The notes below the pieces were generated by a model. The model worked only from the letters and a program-made list of their open reading frames with translations, made no database searches and had not been told where the DNA came from. From UBA9647 sp049522195 (GTDB lineage Bacteria > Bacteroidota > Ignavibacteria > UBA10030), in contig JBEKOB010000021.1 of assembly GCA_049522195.1 (NCBI GenBank), forward strand, positions 1 to 57,408: a DNA stretch of 57,408 nt, read 5' to 3'. Made by a program: the position numbers and the translations under genes. Below are positions 25,485 to 34,289 of the stretch, piece after piece; the first letter of the stretch is position 1; every line of letters begins with the position of its first letter.

Positions 25485-26092
25485 CGGCGCTCTTCATACG
25501 GAAGGTTGGACACATCATTGATAACCTTCGCCGGGTTCCCCGCCACGACTTTGTTCGGGGGGACATCTTTCGTGACCACTGCTCCGGCACCTACCAGGGC
25601 ATTCTCGCCGATGGTCACACCTGGAAGCAGCGTCGCGTTTGCACCGACCTTTGCGTTTTTCTTTACATGAGCCCCTTTGAGCTCATTCTTGACGTTAGGG
25701 GAGAGAGGATAGGCGGCATTGGTGATGACCGCTTGCGGCCCGATCCATGCGCCGTCTTCGAGGATCGACATTTCCGGTACAAATGCCTGAGAATGGATGC
25801 GCACGTTGTTCCCCATCCGGATGTGGTGCTCGACGACCGACGAGCTGCCGATGCTTACGTTGTCGCCAAATTCATTCTCTTCGCGGACGAGAACGTGGTG
25901 CCCGGTCTGGAAGTTGTTCCCAATCTTGTTCCCCGCATAGATGACCGTGTGCGAGCGGATGACGGCGTCGTCTCCGATAATCGTGGGGAGCTCTCCTGGT
26001 TTCTTGCCACGGGGCGGAACACCGATGATGACATACTCTTCGATGACCGCGTTCTTACCTATCTGAACATTCGGATACACTTTGTAGTCCAT
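25481..26092 (-). CDS. wbpD: left-handed beta-helix N-acetyltransferase (WbpD-like)
   Basis: A 203-aa hexapeptide-repeat acyltransferase. Isoleucine/valine-centred hexads run through most of the chain (IGKNAVIEEYVIIG, IGDDAVIRSHTVIYAG, IGNNFQTGHHVLV, VGANATLLPGVTIGENALVG) and end with AGNPAKVI. It matches UDP-2-acetamido-3-amino-2,3-dideoxy-glucuronate N-acetyltransferases (WbpD/WlbB), which use acetyl-CoA to finish the diacetamido uronate. It lies between wbpE (4-bp overlap) and wbpB (3-bp gap), in the same order of reactions. Other LbH acetyltransferases for amino sugars are the alternative, but the cassette makes WbpD the best reading. Confidence 0.88.
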   Translation of the reverse strand: MDYKVYPNVQIGKNAVIEEYVIIGVPPRGKKPGELPTIIGDDAVIRSHTVIYAGNKIGNNFQTGHHVLVREENEFGDNVSIGSSSVVEHHIRMGNNVRIHSQAFVPEMSILEDGAWIGPQAVITNAAYPLSPNVKNELKGAHVKKNAKVGANATLLPGVTIGENALVGAGAVVTKDVPPNKVVAGNPAKVINDVSNLPYEERR

Positions 26093-26095
26093 AGA

Positions 26096-27118
26096 TTACG
26101 TCCTCGGGCCGATGTTCGCTTGTGCGTAGATTCGTTCGATCACTTCAACGGTTTTCAATCCCTCGAGGCCACTGGTCGCAACCGCGTGGTTATTGGTCAG
26201 CACATCGAGCACGTTTTGGTACACCTTGTCATGGTTCGACATCGAGCCCTGGTAGAAGCCGTAATCATTGGCCGGGGCGGAATGTGCAACGTTCGTGATT
26301 TCGTATCCTTCAATGCATTGATATTCGAGAGCATTGAGGTATTGCCCGCCGATCTTGACTGTCCCCTTCTCGCCGAAGAGCGTAATCGATCCTTCCATGT
26401 TCTTCTTGTAGCTGTTCACCGTGTAGTTGATGGTGCCGAGAGCGCCGTTTGTGAACTCCAGCGCAACAACCCCTGTGTCTTCGAAATCGATCGTCGATTG
26501 ATGGAAGAAATTTCCTGTAAGAACATGAAGAGCTCCGATGTCGCCGACCATCCAGATCAAGAGGTCGATGAAATGGCTGAATTGTGTGTACAGAGTGCCA
26601 CCGTCGAGATCAAGTGAGCCCTTCCAGTCCGATTCCTTGTAGTATGCGTCCGAGCGGTTCCAGAAGCAGTTGAGCTGGACATTGACGATGCGGCCAAGTC
26701 GTCCCTCATCGACTGTTTTTTTCAGCGTGGCAATCGGTGGATTGAATCGATTTTGCTTTACAACAAAGAGCTTTTTGCCGCTTCGTGCCTCTTCCTCAAT
26801 CATTCTTCGACAGTCGGCAACGCGCAGCGCCATCGGTTTTTCACACACTACATGCTTCCCGGCTCGCAGCGCCTTGATCGTGTGCTCAGCGTGGAGTCCG
26901 TTGGGAGTGCAAATAGAGACAACGTCGACGCCGGTTTCACCCGCCAACAGCTCATCGATGCTTCCATATGCACGGCATTTGTATTTCGCTGCGAGTGCAT
27001 CCGCGCGCTGTCGCTTGATGTCGCACACGGCTGCCAGATTCGCCATTGTGCTGATGTGCTCCGCATGGCGCTGAGCGATCCGTCCGCACCCAATGATCGC
27101 AAATTTGATTGTGCTCAT
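26096..27118 (-). CDS. wbpB: Gfo/Idh/MocA-family UDP-GlcNAc-uronate 3-dehydrogenase (WbpB-like)
   Basis: A 340-aa NAD-dependent oxidoreductase. The N-terminal Rossmann motif is IGCGRIAQRH (9-18), and EKP at 93-95 carries the conserved lysine (VVCEKPMAL). The C-terminal alpha/beta domain contains DLDGGTLYTQFSHFIDLL, with the family's acid/base histidine region. WbpB/WlbA enzymes oxidise the C3 hydroxyl of UDP-GlcNAcA, feeding WbpE. AAGGAGA lies 3 nt before the ATG. Two tandem hairpins (27136-27174) stand just upstream. UDP-GlcNAc 6-dehydrogenase (WbpA) and the 2-epimerase (WbpI) are not in this window and must lie elsewhere. Confidence 0.88.
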   Translation of the reverse strand: MSTIKFAIIGCGRIAQRHAEHISTMANLAAVCDIKRQRADALAAKYKCRAYGSIDELLAGETGVDVVSICTPNGLHAEHTIKALRAGKHVVCEKPMALRVADCRRMIEEEARSGKKLFVVKQNRFNPPIATLKKTVDEGRLGRIVNVQLNCFWNRSDAYYKESDWKGSLDLDGGTLYTQFSHFIDLLIWMVGDIGALHVLTGNFFHQSTIDFEDTGVVALEFTNGALGTINYTVNSYKKNMEGSITLFGEKGTVKIGGQYLNALEYQCIEGYEITNVAHSAPANDYGFYQGSMSNHDKVYQNVLDVLTNNHAVATSGLEGLKTVEVIERIYAQANIGPRT

Positions 27119-27135
27119 TCGTCTCCTTGGTTCCC

Positions 27136-27174
27136 CCCGGAAGGAATTCCGGGATCCCCGACACGAATGTCGGG
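27136..27174. repeat. two tandem REP-like hairpins
   Basis: CCCGGAA-GGAA-TTCCGGG (27136-27153) and CCCGACA-CGAA-TGTCGGG (27157-27174) are two perfect 7-bp stems with tetraloops, 3 nt apart. They sit between the methyltransferase gene (27213) and wbpB. The second belongs to the CCCCGAC...GTCGGGG group also seen at 34395-34440 and 35390-35409. Confidence 0.8.
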
Positions 27175-27212
27175 CCTACATTGCTTTCATCTCACGTCTA
27201 ACGTCTTACGTC

Positions 27213-28007
27213 TCACGCTTTTGTTCCTTTTATCACCAGCCAGAATCCCCATTGCCGGCTCAGGAGTTTTTGATTGATCCAGTTGACCGCGGCCGGGTAT
27301 TTGCGGCGAATCGGGTCACAGGCAGCGAAGCTGAGGTCCTTGAACCGCCAGAACATTTTTCGGAGTTCTGATTTCGAATACGCTTTTCCCAGCGGATTCT
27401 CAGCTCCATCATACACCCGGACCCAATCCTCCACCAGTGATCGTGCGCCAGCGCGCAACTTGTGCGTAATCTTGAAAAGGGGAGCCCCCAGATACACATG
27501 GACGGAATCTTTGTGGTAGAGCATGATGATAATGCGGCCACCGGGCTTAAGAACTCGATACACCTCGTTGATCGACTTCTGTGTGTTCGGCGTATGGTGA
27601 AGAACTCCGAAGGAGTATACGACGTCGAATGATGCATCCGGAAAAGGGAGATTCTCCGCGTCGGCAACCCTTGCGTCCACGGGAATTCCTTCAAGAGCGA
27701 ACCGCTTCTTCACAAGCTCAATGCTTGCAGGCGTAAGATCGACTCCGGTTGCAATTGCGCCTCCCCGAGCGAACTGGAGCAGGTCCGTGCCCAGACCGCA
27801 ACCGATTTCCAGCAGCCGCTTACCGCGGAAGTTGTCGAACTCCATCAGCTTCCGCATGAAGGGCTGCGTGTCGTACCGGAACCTCTCGACCTCGTCGAAG
27901 AATTGCTTCGATCCCCACTCGAGGTGCGTAAATTGCGTGCCGCAAGGGTGAGCGTTCCAGTACTCTCGTATTTGCTCTTTCAATGCTTCGTCGCTCGTGT
28001 CAATCAT
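27213..28007 (-). CDS. class I SAM-dependent methyltransferase (UbiE-like fold)
   Basis: A 264-aa methyltransferase. Motif I is LLEIGCGLGTDLLQFA (~65-80), motif II is ATGVDLTPASIE, motif IV is ADAENLPFPDASFDVVYSFGVLHHTPNT, then VYRVLKPGGRIIIMLYH. The ~90-residue C-terminal part is basic and may contact membrane or acceptor. The substrate is unknown; a glycan or lipid-linked sugar is likely from context. It lies between the repeat-filled gap after asnB copy 2 and the wbpBDE cassette, so it may be co-transcribed with the cassette through the hairpins at 27136-27174. Confidence 0.87.
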   Translation of the reverse strand: MIDTSDEALKEQIREYWNAHPCGTQFTHLEWGSKQFFDEVERFRYDTQPFMRKLMEFDNFRGKRLLEIGCGLGTDLLQFARGGAIATGVDLTPASIELVKKRFALEGIPVDARVADAENLPFPDASFDVVYSFGVLHHTPNTQKSINEVYRVLKPGGRIIIMLYHKDSVHVYLGAPLFKITHKLRAGARSLVEDWVRVYDGAENPLGKAYSKSELRKMFWRFKDLSFAACDPIRRKYPAAVNWINQKLLSRQWGFWLVIKGTKA

Positions 28008-28020
28008 GGTCGATTACTAG

Positions 28021-28235
28021 TCGGATAAAAGTCCTAAATCCGAATACCGAAATCCTAAGGAAATTCGAAATCACAAAATGAAATCCTAAATCCGAATATC
28101 GAAAACCGAAAGAAATCCGAAATCCTAAGCACGAAATACAAAAAGTTCCTAGCCGAGGAAGTTTTGAGGTTCGAGTTTCGTATTTCGGATTTGTCTAGAG
28201 TTTCGAGTTTAGAGATTCGTGTTTCGAACTGTTAC
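28021..28235. repeat. degenerate AATCCGAAA / TTTCGGATTT palindromic repeat region
   Basis: About 215 bp of short, loosely repeated words: TCCTAAATCCGAATACCGAA-like words in the left half (two related blocks), and GTTTCGAGTTTAGAGATTCG-like complements in the right half. It fills the gap between asnB copy 2 and the methyltransferase gene. It is the same family as 18757-18930 and 52556-52636. Confidence 0.8.
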
Positions 28236-28253
28236 TGCTAGACCACCACGTTC

Positions 28254-30236
28254 TTAAATCTCTTTCCCCTCTATCCAGTACTTGTGCCACAGAACAAGGT
28301 TCAGCAGGTTCCAGATATTCTGGCCGGCATCGACCTTCCGCCCGCGATGACTTTCGATCATCAATTTGATGAAACCGTACTGCAAAATCCCCTGCTTCAC
28401 AAGTGTCGATTCCCGGATCGTGTTCTCAGCGTAGGTCGACCATTCATTCCTCAACCATTCGCTCACAGGAGCGGCAAATCCCTGTTTTTTCCGGTAGATG
28501 ATGTTGTTCGGAACAATTCCCTCCACCGCTTTCTTCAGGATGTATTTCGGTTCTCCGTTCTTGATCTTGAAATCCTGAGGAATCGTCATAGAGTACTCGA
28601 CAAGCCGGTGATCGAGGAACGGAACCCTTGCTTCGACGGAGGTAGCCATGGATACCTTGTCGACACGCATCAGGAGAAGCTCCGGCAGACGGTTTTTGAA
28701 CTCAAGGTAGATCATTCGCTTCAGATAGTCCGCTCCGGGATCGCGCCGGAGCAGCTCGTCGTGCCAGCTCTTCACAAGGGCTTGGAGGAACTGCTGATCA
28801 GTCTTCCGCTGGCCATCGCGCAGGAAACGCTTGTGCGTTTCGGTGAAATTGATTGCGCCTCCCCAGAATAGCTCTTCTCCCTTCAACCCCTTGCGGATGT
28901 AATCGAGCGCCAGGTATTCCTGCTTCCTTTCCAGAAACAGCGCTGCCGCTCCGTAGATGAACGACTTCGCAAAGCCAGGGAGTGCCCCGTACGCCTTCCA
29001 TGCCGTGTTGTAGAACCGCAGCTCGCGGAGCATCGATTGGTAGCCGGCAAACTGCTCGTCGCTCCCCTCGCCGACCTGAACGACTATCGTCCCGTTGTCG
29101 CGTGCAAGCTTGGAAACAAAATAAAGGGGAATGCAGACCGGATCAGCAAGCGGTTCGTCCTGATGGTAGATGAGCTTCGGAAGAAAATCGAAGGCCATCT
29201 TCTGATCAATGATCACCTCATGATGATTCGTCTTGAACTCATTGGCGATCTGCCGTGCATAGCCGAGCTCGTTGTACTTTTCAAGGTCTCTGAAGCCGAC
29301 TGAAAACGTATCCACCGGACGGTCCATCAGCTCGGCCATCAACGCGACATTTGTGCTCGAATCGATCCCGCCGCTGAGGAAAACGCCGAACGGCACATCG
29401 CTCATCATCCGGTCTTTAATAGACTGTTTGAGAAGCGACCGAATCGTGCTGATACACGATTCCTCCGTCATTCCCGCCGCGTTTTGAACAAGCGTTGAAT
29501 GCGGAATCGGAGTCCCGTCGATATCTATCGACGGCTGCTCGCCGAATGGAACCGGGTCCCAGTACTGCTCGTCTCTCTGGACTCCATCCTGCCCGACGAC
29601 CATAAAATGTCCTGGCTCGAGCTTACGGATGTTCTTGAAGAGCGTCAGTGGAGCGGGACTGATGAGAAACGTCAGGTACGCATCCATCGCCTGTGGATCA
29701 AGTTCGCGGGACACGGACGGATGCTGGAGAATCGCCTTGATCTCCGAACCGAAGATGAACTGGCCGTCGCCAATCGTGTAATAGAGCGGCTTGATCCCGA
29801 TACGGTCACGCGCGAGAACAAGGATCCGTTTTTTCTCATCCCACAATGCCAGCGCGAACATGCCGAGCAGCTTGTGGACAAAGTTCAGGCCGTACTCCTG
29901 ATACGCGTACAGGATCGTTTCGGTGTCGGAGCGCGAGCGGTACTTGTATCCCTTTGCCTCGAGTTCTTTTCGTATGACGAGATGATTGTAGATCTCGCCG
30001 TTGAAGACAATGCTGACGGATTTGTCCTGTGTGAACATCGGCTGGTGGCCGGCGGGCGAGAGATCGACGATGGAGAGACGCCGGAAGCCGAACCCAACGC
30101 GGTGATCGGGGGAAACGAACGTGCCCGAGTCATCAGGACCGCGATGCTTGATGCTGTCGCTCATTCTGACGAGAAGGGCCTCATCGAACCCCTGGTTCGG
30201 GTTGCCATACTTATAGATGCCGCAAATGCCACACAT
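28254..30236 (-). CDS. asnB: asparagine synthase-type glutamine-dependent amidotransferase (copy 2)
   Basis: A 660-aa protein. Cys2 is the glutaminase nucleophile (MCGICGIYKYG), with IKHRGPDDSG at 29-38, FNGEIYNH at 78-85 and ARDRIGIKPLYY at 142-153. The synthetase domain has the pyrophosphatase loop SGGIDSS at 288-294 and 'VGEGSDEQFAGY' further on. It is canonical for glutamine-hydrolysing asparagine synthases, and more so than copy 1 in the glutaminase half. In this locus it either supplies asparagine or amidates a uronate. It is 27 bp downstream of the YfhO gene in the transcription direction. Confidence 0.9.
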   Translation of the reverse strand: MCGICGIYKYGNPNQGFDEALLVRMSDSIKHRGPDDSGTFVSPDHRVGFGFRRLSIVDLSPAGHQPMFTQDKSVSIVFNGEIYNHLVIRKELEAKGYKYRSRSDTETILYAYQEYGLNFVHKLLGMFALALWDEKKRILVLARDRIGIKPLYYTIGDGQFIFGSEIKAILQHPSVSRELDPQAMDAYLTFLISPAPLTLFKNIRKLEPGHFMVVGQDGVQRDEQYWDPVPFGEQPSIDIDGTPIPHSTLVQNAAGMTEESCISTIRSLLKQSIKDRMMSDVPFGVFLSGGIDSSTNVALMAELMDRPVDTFSVGFRDLEKYNELGYARQIANEFKTNHHEVIIDQKMAFDFLPKLIYHQDEPLADPVCIPLYFVSKLARDNGTIVVQVGEGSDEQFAGYQSMLRELRFYNTAWKAYGALPGFAKSFIYGAAALFLERKQEYLALDYIRKGLKGEELFWGGAINFTETHKRFLRDGQRKTDQQFLQALVKSWHDELLRRDPGADYLKRMIYLEFKNRLPELLLMRVDKVSMATSVEARVPFLDHRLVEYSMTIPQDFKIKNGEPKYILKKAVEGIVPNNIIYRKKQGFAAPVSEWLRNEWSTYAENTIRESTLVKQGILQYGFIKLMIESHRGRKVDAGQNIWNLLNLVLWHKYWIEGKEI

Positions 30237-30263
30237 CGCTACGCCCCACGCCTGGCCGAATGG

Positions 30264-32882
30264 TTACGCCTTAGCCTGTTCATCGGCCTGTTTTGGTGTT
30301 TTTTTCTTGCGCCAATAATCGAAGCCGAAGAATCCCAGCCCTCCCAATACAAGAATGTTTGCGGCGAGACTCAGGTTCTTGCCGAGGTAAAATCCTTTGG
30401 GCTCAAACTTCATCACGAGTTTGTGCTGACCCGCCGGTACGACAACCGCTCTGAACAAATAGTCCGCCCGGTAAATCGGGATTTCCTTGCCGTCGAGGAA
30501 TGCCTTCCATCCGACCGGGTAGTAGGCCTCGCTCAGGAAGAGGAGGTTGTTGCCTCCAGTCCTGACGTTCATCTCGAGGTCTTGAATGCCATAGTGAACA
30601 ATGTCCGCGACTGCTGCCGGATTAGCTGGCTCAACGGAGATTTTCGGGTCTTCCATGAAGTACATGACGTCGCGGGGATTGAATGCCATGTCCTTGATCT
30701 TGTTGAGAATCGTCAGGCCGTCTGCGACTTCGTACCGATTGACGAAGAACGCGCGCGGAAGCAGAAATCGATTACCGTACACTTTCATATCGCGGCCATT
30801 GTAAACGAGGCCGATCGCAGCGCTCGAATCCGGCGTGTTCGTGATGATGTATTTCACGTTCATCAGTCCCCACAGCATAGGGTTCCCCATCCCGATCACG
30901 TCGTCCATATCCTGATACGCACGCATCTTGGCCCCTTGATAGCCATACGCGCTTTGAATGCGCCAGTAGGCGAGCATGTTGTTGTAGGGTGGGCGACCGT
31001 TCTGGAATTCCAGGACGCGATAGAGTGTCGTATCGCGCTGCAGGTACTTGACGTATTCAGGAGTCGCGAATGCCTGCTGTCGCACGGATTTATCGTGCGG
31101 TTCCATAGGCTTCACGTCGATTCGCCACAGATCGAAGCCGATCACGAGCGTGAGGACGACAATGAAGGTCGTGTACTTCATTTGATTCTGAATGAAGATG
31201 TACAGCGCTCCAAACGTCACGATGAGGAGAACAATGGCGATATACATATCGTTGGTCGCCATCTTTGTGAGCGTTGAAGAAGCTTCCGATATATATTGTG
31301 CGGGAACCTGGCGCATGAATTGCTCGACTACCCGGTCCCGCGGCAAATTTTGTTGGGCAATGGGAGCGAGAACATTCTGCAACGCTTGTCGTGGAAGCAA
31401 ACTTTCGAATGTCAGGGAAAGCAGGACGAAGACGCCAACAAGGGCGCCGCCCCAGACAAGGATGGACTTCTTTCTTTTCTGAAGTTCTGCTCCCCGAAGT
31501 TGATTCCGCTCGCGCACGAATGACGCAATCCCGTATGCCGCCAGAATCGGGACGAAGATCTGGATAATCACAAGGATCATCGACGGAATACGAAACTTGT
31601 TGAAGAACGGGAAGTACCGGTACATCAGATCGTAGAGAAATGGCAACTCTCTCCCAAACGCGATCAGAAGCGAAAAGACAATCATGATCCCCAGGAATTG
31701 CACGAAGGGATCTTTCCTGTTCTTCACGCATCCGAATACAGCGAGAATCAGGACGATAAGGCCCATGTATTGAGGCGCATGAGTAAATGGTTGAGGTCCC
31801 CAATAAAAATTGGCCGACATCTCCTGATTATTTGAAAAGAGGCCTTTGTAATCCACCTGTCCGAATCCGTACCACGAAGGGACAAGCCACGTCAGCATCT
31901 CGCCGGGAGCGAAGGACCAGCTTGTAGCGTAATCGTAGTCGAGACCACCCTGAACCGTCTTAGTATCGCCCGGCTCGTTCTTGGTGACGATGGCGTTCGA
32001 ACCTCTCATGGAGTAGGGATTGTATTCGAGGACTGAAATGTATTTGTCGGCGTCCATTGCGAACGCCAGAGCGCTTGCTAGAACAAGGACGACGCCTGCT
32101 CTGATAAGACCCTTCCACGCTGACGACTCGTCTGTTCCGGTCTGTGGATCCTTCTTTTTAAGAAGAGATCTGATTAGGAAGAAGAGGAAGTAGACGCCGA
32201 GCGTAAGGTAGATGTAGAAAATCATCTGGATGTGACTCGGCATGTACGTGAAATGCAGTAAGACCACAAGCAGGAGAGCGAGAAGCCAGCTGAATTTGTG
32301 ACGCAGCCGCTCAATCGTATAGAAAATGTAAGGAAAAAAGGCCATGACGGCGATCTTGGTGTTATGGTTACTCATCACCCAGATGATGATGTACATCGAA
32401 AACGTCGCAGAAAACGCGGCGATAAACGCGGCAAACTTGCTTTTCACCTTTTCGAACGTAATGAGATATATTCCAGCGGCGAAGACCATGTAGAAAAATA
32501 AAACCCAGCCTTCGGAGGGGTTCAGGATGATGTAACTGAACGCGGTTGAGGCGTTTGTGAGGATCTGCGCTGAGATATCAAAGAGCCGGTCGCCGCCAAC
32601 TGTCAGGCTGCCGTAGGATGGCATACCGCAGAAAATGTAGGGGTTCCACAGAGGGAAGATTCCCTGTTGCTTGGCGTCCGAAAGAAACGTGTCGAAGCTC
32701 CGGCTCGCCAGAAAGTCGACCTCGGTAAACATTTTGCCGCCAAAAATCAGCTGATTGAAGAATATAACGAGGCTGAGAAACAGGAGCGCGATTGCAGCGA
32801 AGTGCTGGTAGCGCTCGGGAATCAGCGGCGTTTCGCCAGCAGTCTGTCGACCGCCAGTTCGTTCTTTGTGTGATTTGCTCAT
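30264..32882 (-). CDS. YfhO-family membrane protein (putative glycosyltransferase of lipid-linked sugars)
   Basis: An 872-aa polytopic protein. About 12-14 membrane helices (residues ~30-570) are followed by a soluble C-terminal part (~575-840) and one last helix before a Lys-rich tail. The first loop 'FTEVDFLASRSFDTFL' and then 'FPLWNPYIFCGMPSYGSLT' are typical of the YfhO family. In Firmicutes YfhO proteins add sugars to lipoteichoic acid at the outer face, and the fold is related to GT39/PMT enzymes. Homologues are common in Bacteroidota polysaccharide regions, with unknown acceptors. It is 18 bp downstream of the GT4 gene at 32901. Confidence 0.88.
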   Translation of the reverse strand: MSKSHKERTGGRQTAGETPLIPERYQHFAAIALLFLSLVIFFNQLIFGGKMFTEVDFLASRSFDTFLSDAKQQGIFPLWNPYIFCGMPSYGSLTVGGDRLFDISAQILTNASTAFSYIILNPSEGWVLFFYMVFAAGIYLITFEKVKSKFAAFIAAFSATFSMYIIIWVMSNHNTKIAVMAFFPYIFYTIERLRHKFSWLLALLLVVLLHFTYMPSHIQMIFYIYLTLGVYFLFFLIRSLLKKKDPQTGTDESSAWKGLIRAGVVLVLASALAFAMDADKYISVLEYNPYSMRGSNAIVTKNEPGDTKTVQGGLDYDYATSWSFAPGEMLTWLVPSWYGFGQVDYKGLFSNNQEMSANFYWGPQPFTHAPQYMGLIVLILAVFGCVKNRKDPFVQFLGIMIVFSLLIAFGRELPFLYDLMYRYFPFFNKFRIPSMILVIIQIFVPILAAYGIASFVRERNQLRGAELQKRKKSILVWGGALVGVFVLLSLTFESLLPRQALQNVLAPIAQQNLPRDRVVEQFMRQVPAQYISEASSTLTKMATNDMYIAIVLLIVTFGALYIFIQNQMKYTTFIVVLTLVIGFDLWRIDVKPMEPHDKSVRQQAFATPEYVKYLQRDTTLYRVLEFQNGRPPYNNMLAYWRIQSAYGYQGAKMRAYQDMDDVIGMGNPMLWGLMNVKYIITNTPDSSAAIGLVYNGRDMKVYGNRFLLPRAFFVNRYEVADGLTILNKIKDMAFNPRDVMYFMEDPKISVEPANPAAVADIVHYGIQDLEMNVRTGGNNLLFLSEAYYPVGWKAFLDGKEIPIYRADYLFRAVVVPAGQHKLVMKFEPKGFYLGKNLSLAANILVLGGLGFFGFDYWRKKKTPKQADEQAKA

Positions 32883-32900
32883 GAGATAATGGGGGGTGGG

Positions 32901-34217
32901 TTAGTGACGGGGGCTGAGAGCATCAAGAAGCGCCGCTAACTGGCGGGTGATTTCTCTCCGATCATATTGCTTCACTGCCTCCCGATCCTGTTCGAAATTT
33001 GGCTTATGATAGAGAAAATTGGCATAACATTCAATGAATGCGGCTTGTATTGCAGGAATGTCCTGATTCGCAGCCACGAGACCCGAGCGTGTCTCACGCA
33101 TCAAGCCCGCGATAGCTCCCTCCGGAGCAAGTCCAATGATCGGGCGCTGCGCGCCGATGTATTCGAACACCTTTCCTGGAACAATCTCATCACTCCCGTC
33201 CGCCTCATCGACGATGAGCAGCAGCGCGTCCGAGCGGAGCAACGCCTCCACGCTTTCGCTGTGCGGGAGATACGAGATCACTTCGATCGAATCATGGATC
33301 GATGACCGCTCCAGCATCTCTCGCACTTCAGAGCCGAAGCGGCCGATGAACTTGAGATGAATCTTACGGGGATCGACCTTCCCATCGCTCACCAATCCTT
33401 CAACTGCCTGCAGAAAAGTCCTGGGGTTTCGCTTGCCGTACATCGAGCCGGTGTAAGTGACTGTAAAGCGTTTGTTCTTCTTTAATTTCAGCGTAGGGTA
33501 GTCCTCACGATCGAATCCGTTTGGATGATATACCAGCTTCTTCTGATCGATACCCGGCACTTTTCCAGTTACATCCTTCAAGATGCCGCGCCATGCAGCT
33601 TCGACGGCGTTCGCATCATTGAATACCGCGCGCTCGAGACGTTCATCGATTGCACGAGGGATGAACCATCGGTCGGGCGTCGAGAGGAATCCCGTCCATG
33701 GATCGCGGAAGCCGGCAACCCAGGGAATCCTTGTTGCACGATGCAGTTTCCTTGCGATGACCGAGGTGGTGTATGGGGGTGACGAGGAGTAGATGGCTTC
33801 GATGTTCTGCTCCTTGATGATCTTGAGCCCCTGGGGAACAGCGTAAGGATACCACCCGATGCGTGCATCGGGGATGAAGAATGTGGAGCGGACAAACTCA
33901 GCCAGAGATTCTGTCAGCGATTTTTTCTTGCCGCCTTGCGGAATATTCTCGACATCGACCGGCATATTCACTGCTTTTCCCGTCAGCTTGCGGTAGAGGC
34001 GGTACGGTTCGAAGATCTTCGTCCGGTAGACAATCGCGTGCTGCGGGATTTCAGCCAGAAGTGATTCGTCGCGGGCTGGATAGTCGCCATCCTGAACCGT
34101 GAGCACCACGGGCTGCCAGCCGAATTCCGGCAGGTACTTCACGAACTTCAGCACGCGCTGAACGCCGGGTCCCCCTGAGGGCGGGAAGTAATATGTGACA
34201 ATAAGGACTTTCTTCAC
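32901..34217 (-). CDS. GT4-family glycosyltransferase
   Basis: A 438-aa GT-B enzyme. The N terminus has VLIVTYYFPPSGGPGVQRVLKF (start of the acceptor domain, usual for WbuB/WcaI-like transferases). 'AGFRDPWTGF' lies mid-chain. The donor domain has FTVTYTGSMYGKRNPRTFL, 'LKFIGRFGSEVREMLE', 'VEVISYLPHSES'-like segment and EIVPGKVFEYIGAQRPIIGLAP in the nucleotide-sugar site. It acts on a lipid-linked glycan at the cytoplasmic membrane. The gap upstream (34218-34467) carries dispersed palindromic repeats, so co-transcription with the methyltransferase gene at 34468 is uncertain. Confidence 0.88.
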   Translation of the reverse strand: MKKVLIVTYYFPPSGGPGVQRVLKFVKYLPEFGWQPVVLTVQDGDYPARDESLLAEIPQHAIVYRTKIFEPYRLYRKLTGKAVNMPVDVENIPQGGKKKSLTESLAEFVRSTFFIPDARIGWYPYAVPQGLKIIKEQNIEAIYSSSPPYTTSVIARKLHRATRIPWVAGFRDPWTGFLSTPDRWFIPRAIDERLERAVFNDANAVEAAWRGILKDVTGKVPGIDQKKLVYHPNGFDREDYPTLKLKKNKRFTVTYTGSMYGKRNPRTFLQAVEGLVSDGKVDPRKIHLKFIGRFGSEVREMLERSSIHDSIEVISYLPHSESVEALLRSDALLLIVDEADGSDEIVPGKVFEYIGAQRPIIGLAPEGAIAGLMRETRSGLVAANQDIPAIQAAFIECYANFLYHKPNFEQDREAVKQYDRREITRQLAALLDALSPRH

Positions 34218-34289
34218 AACCTATTGAACATTAGACGATGAAATGCGGAATTCAGCCCTATTCGTGCGAAAAGAAGTCACGCCCGCCTG

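Noticed and set aside
25445..26617. A 390-codon plus-strand frame opposite wbpE/wbpD/wbpB
   Set aside because: Opposite genes are clearly identified; the antisense product is rich in Arg/Asp/Val/His in the way typical of antisense frames of GC-moderate genes.
29499..31277. A 592-codon plus-strand frame opposite asnB copy 2 and the YfhO gene
   Set aside because: Same reasoning: both minus-strand genes have clear domain structure and the antisense product has none.
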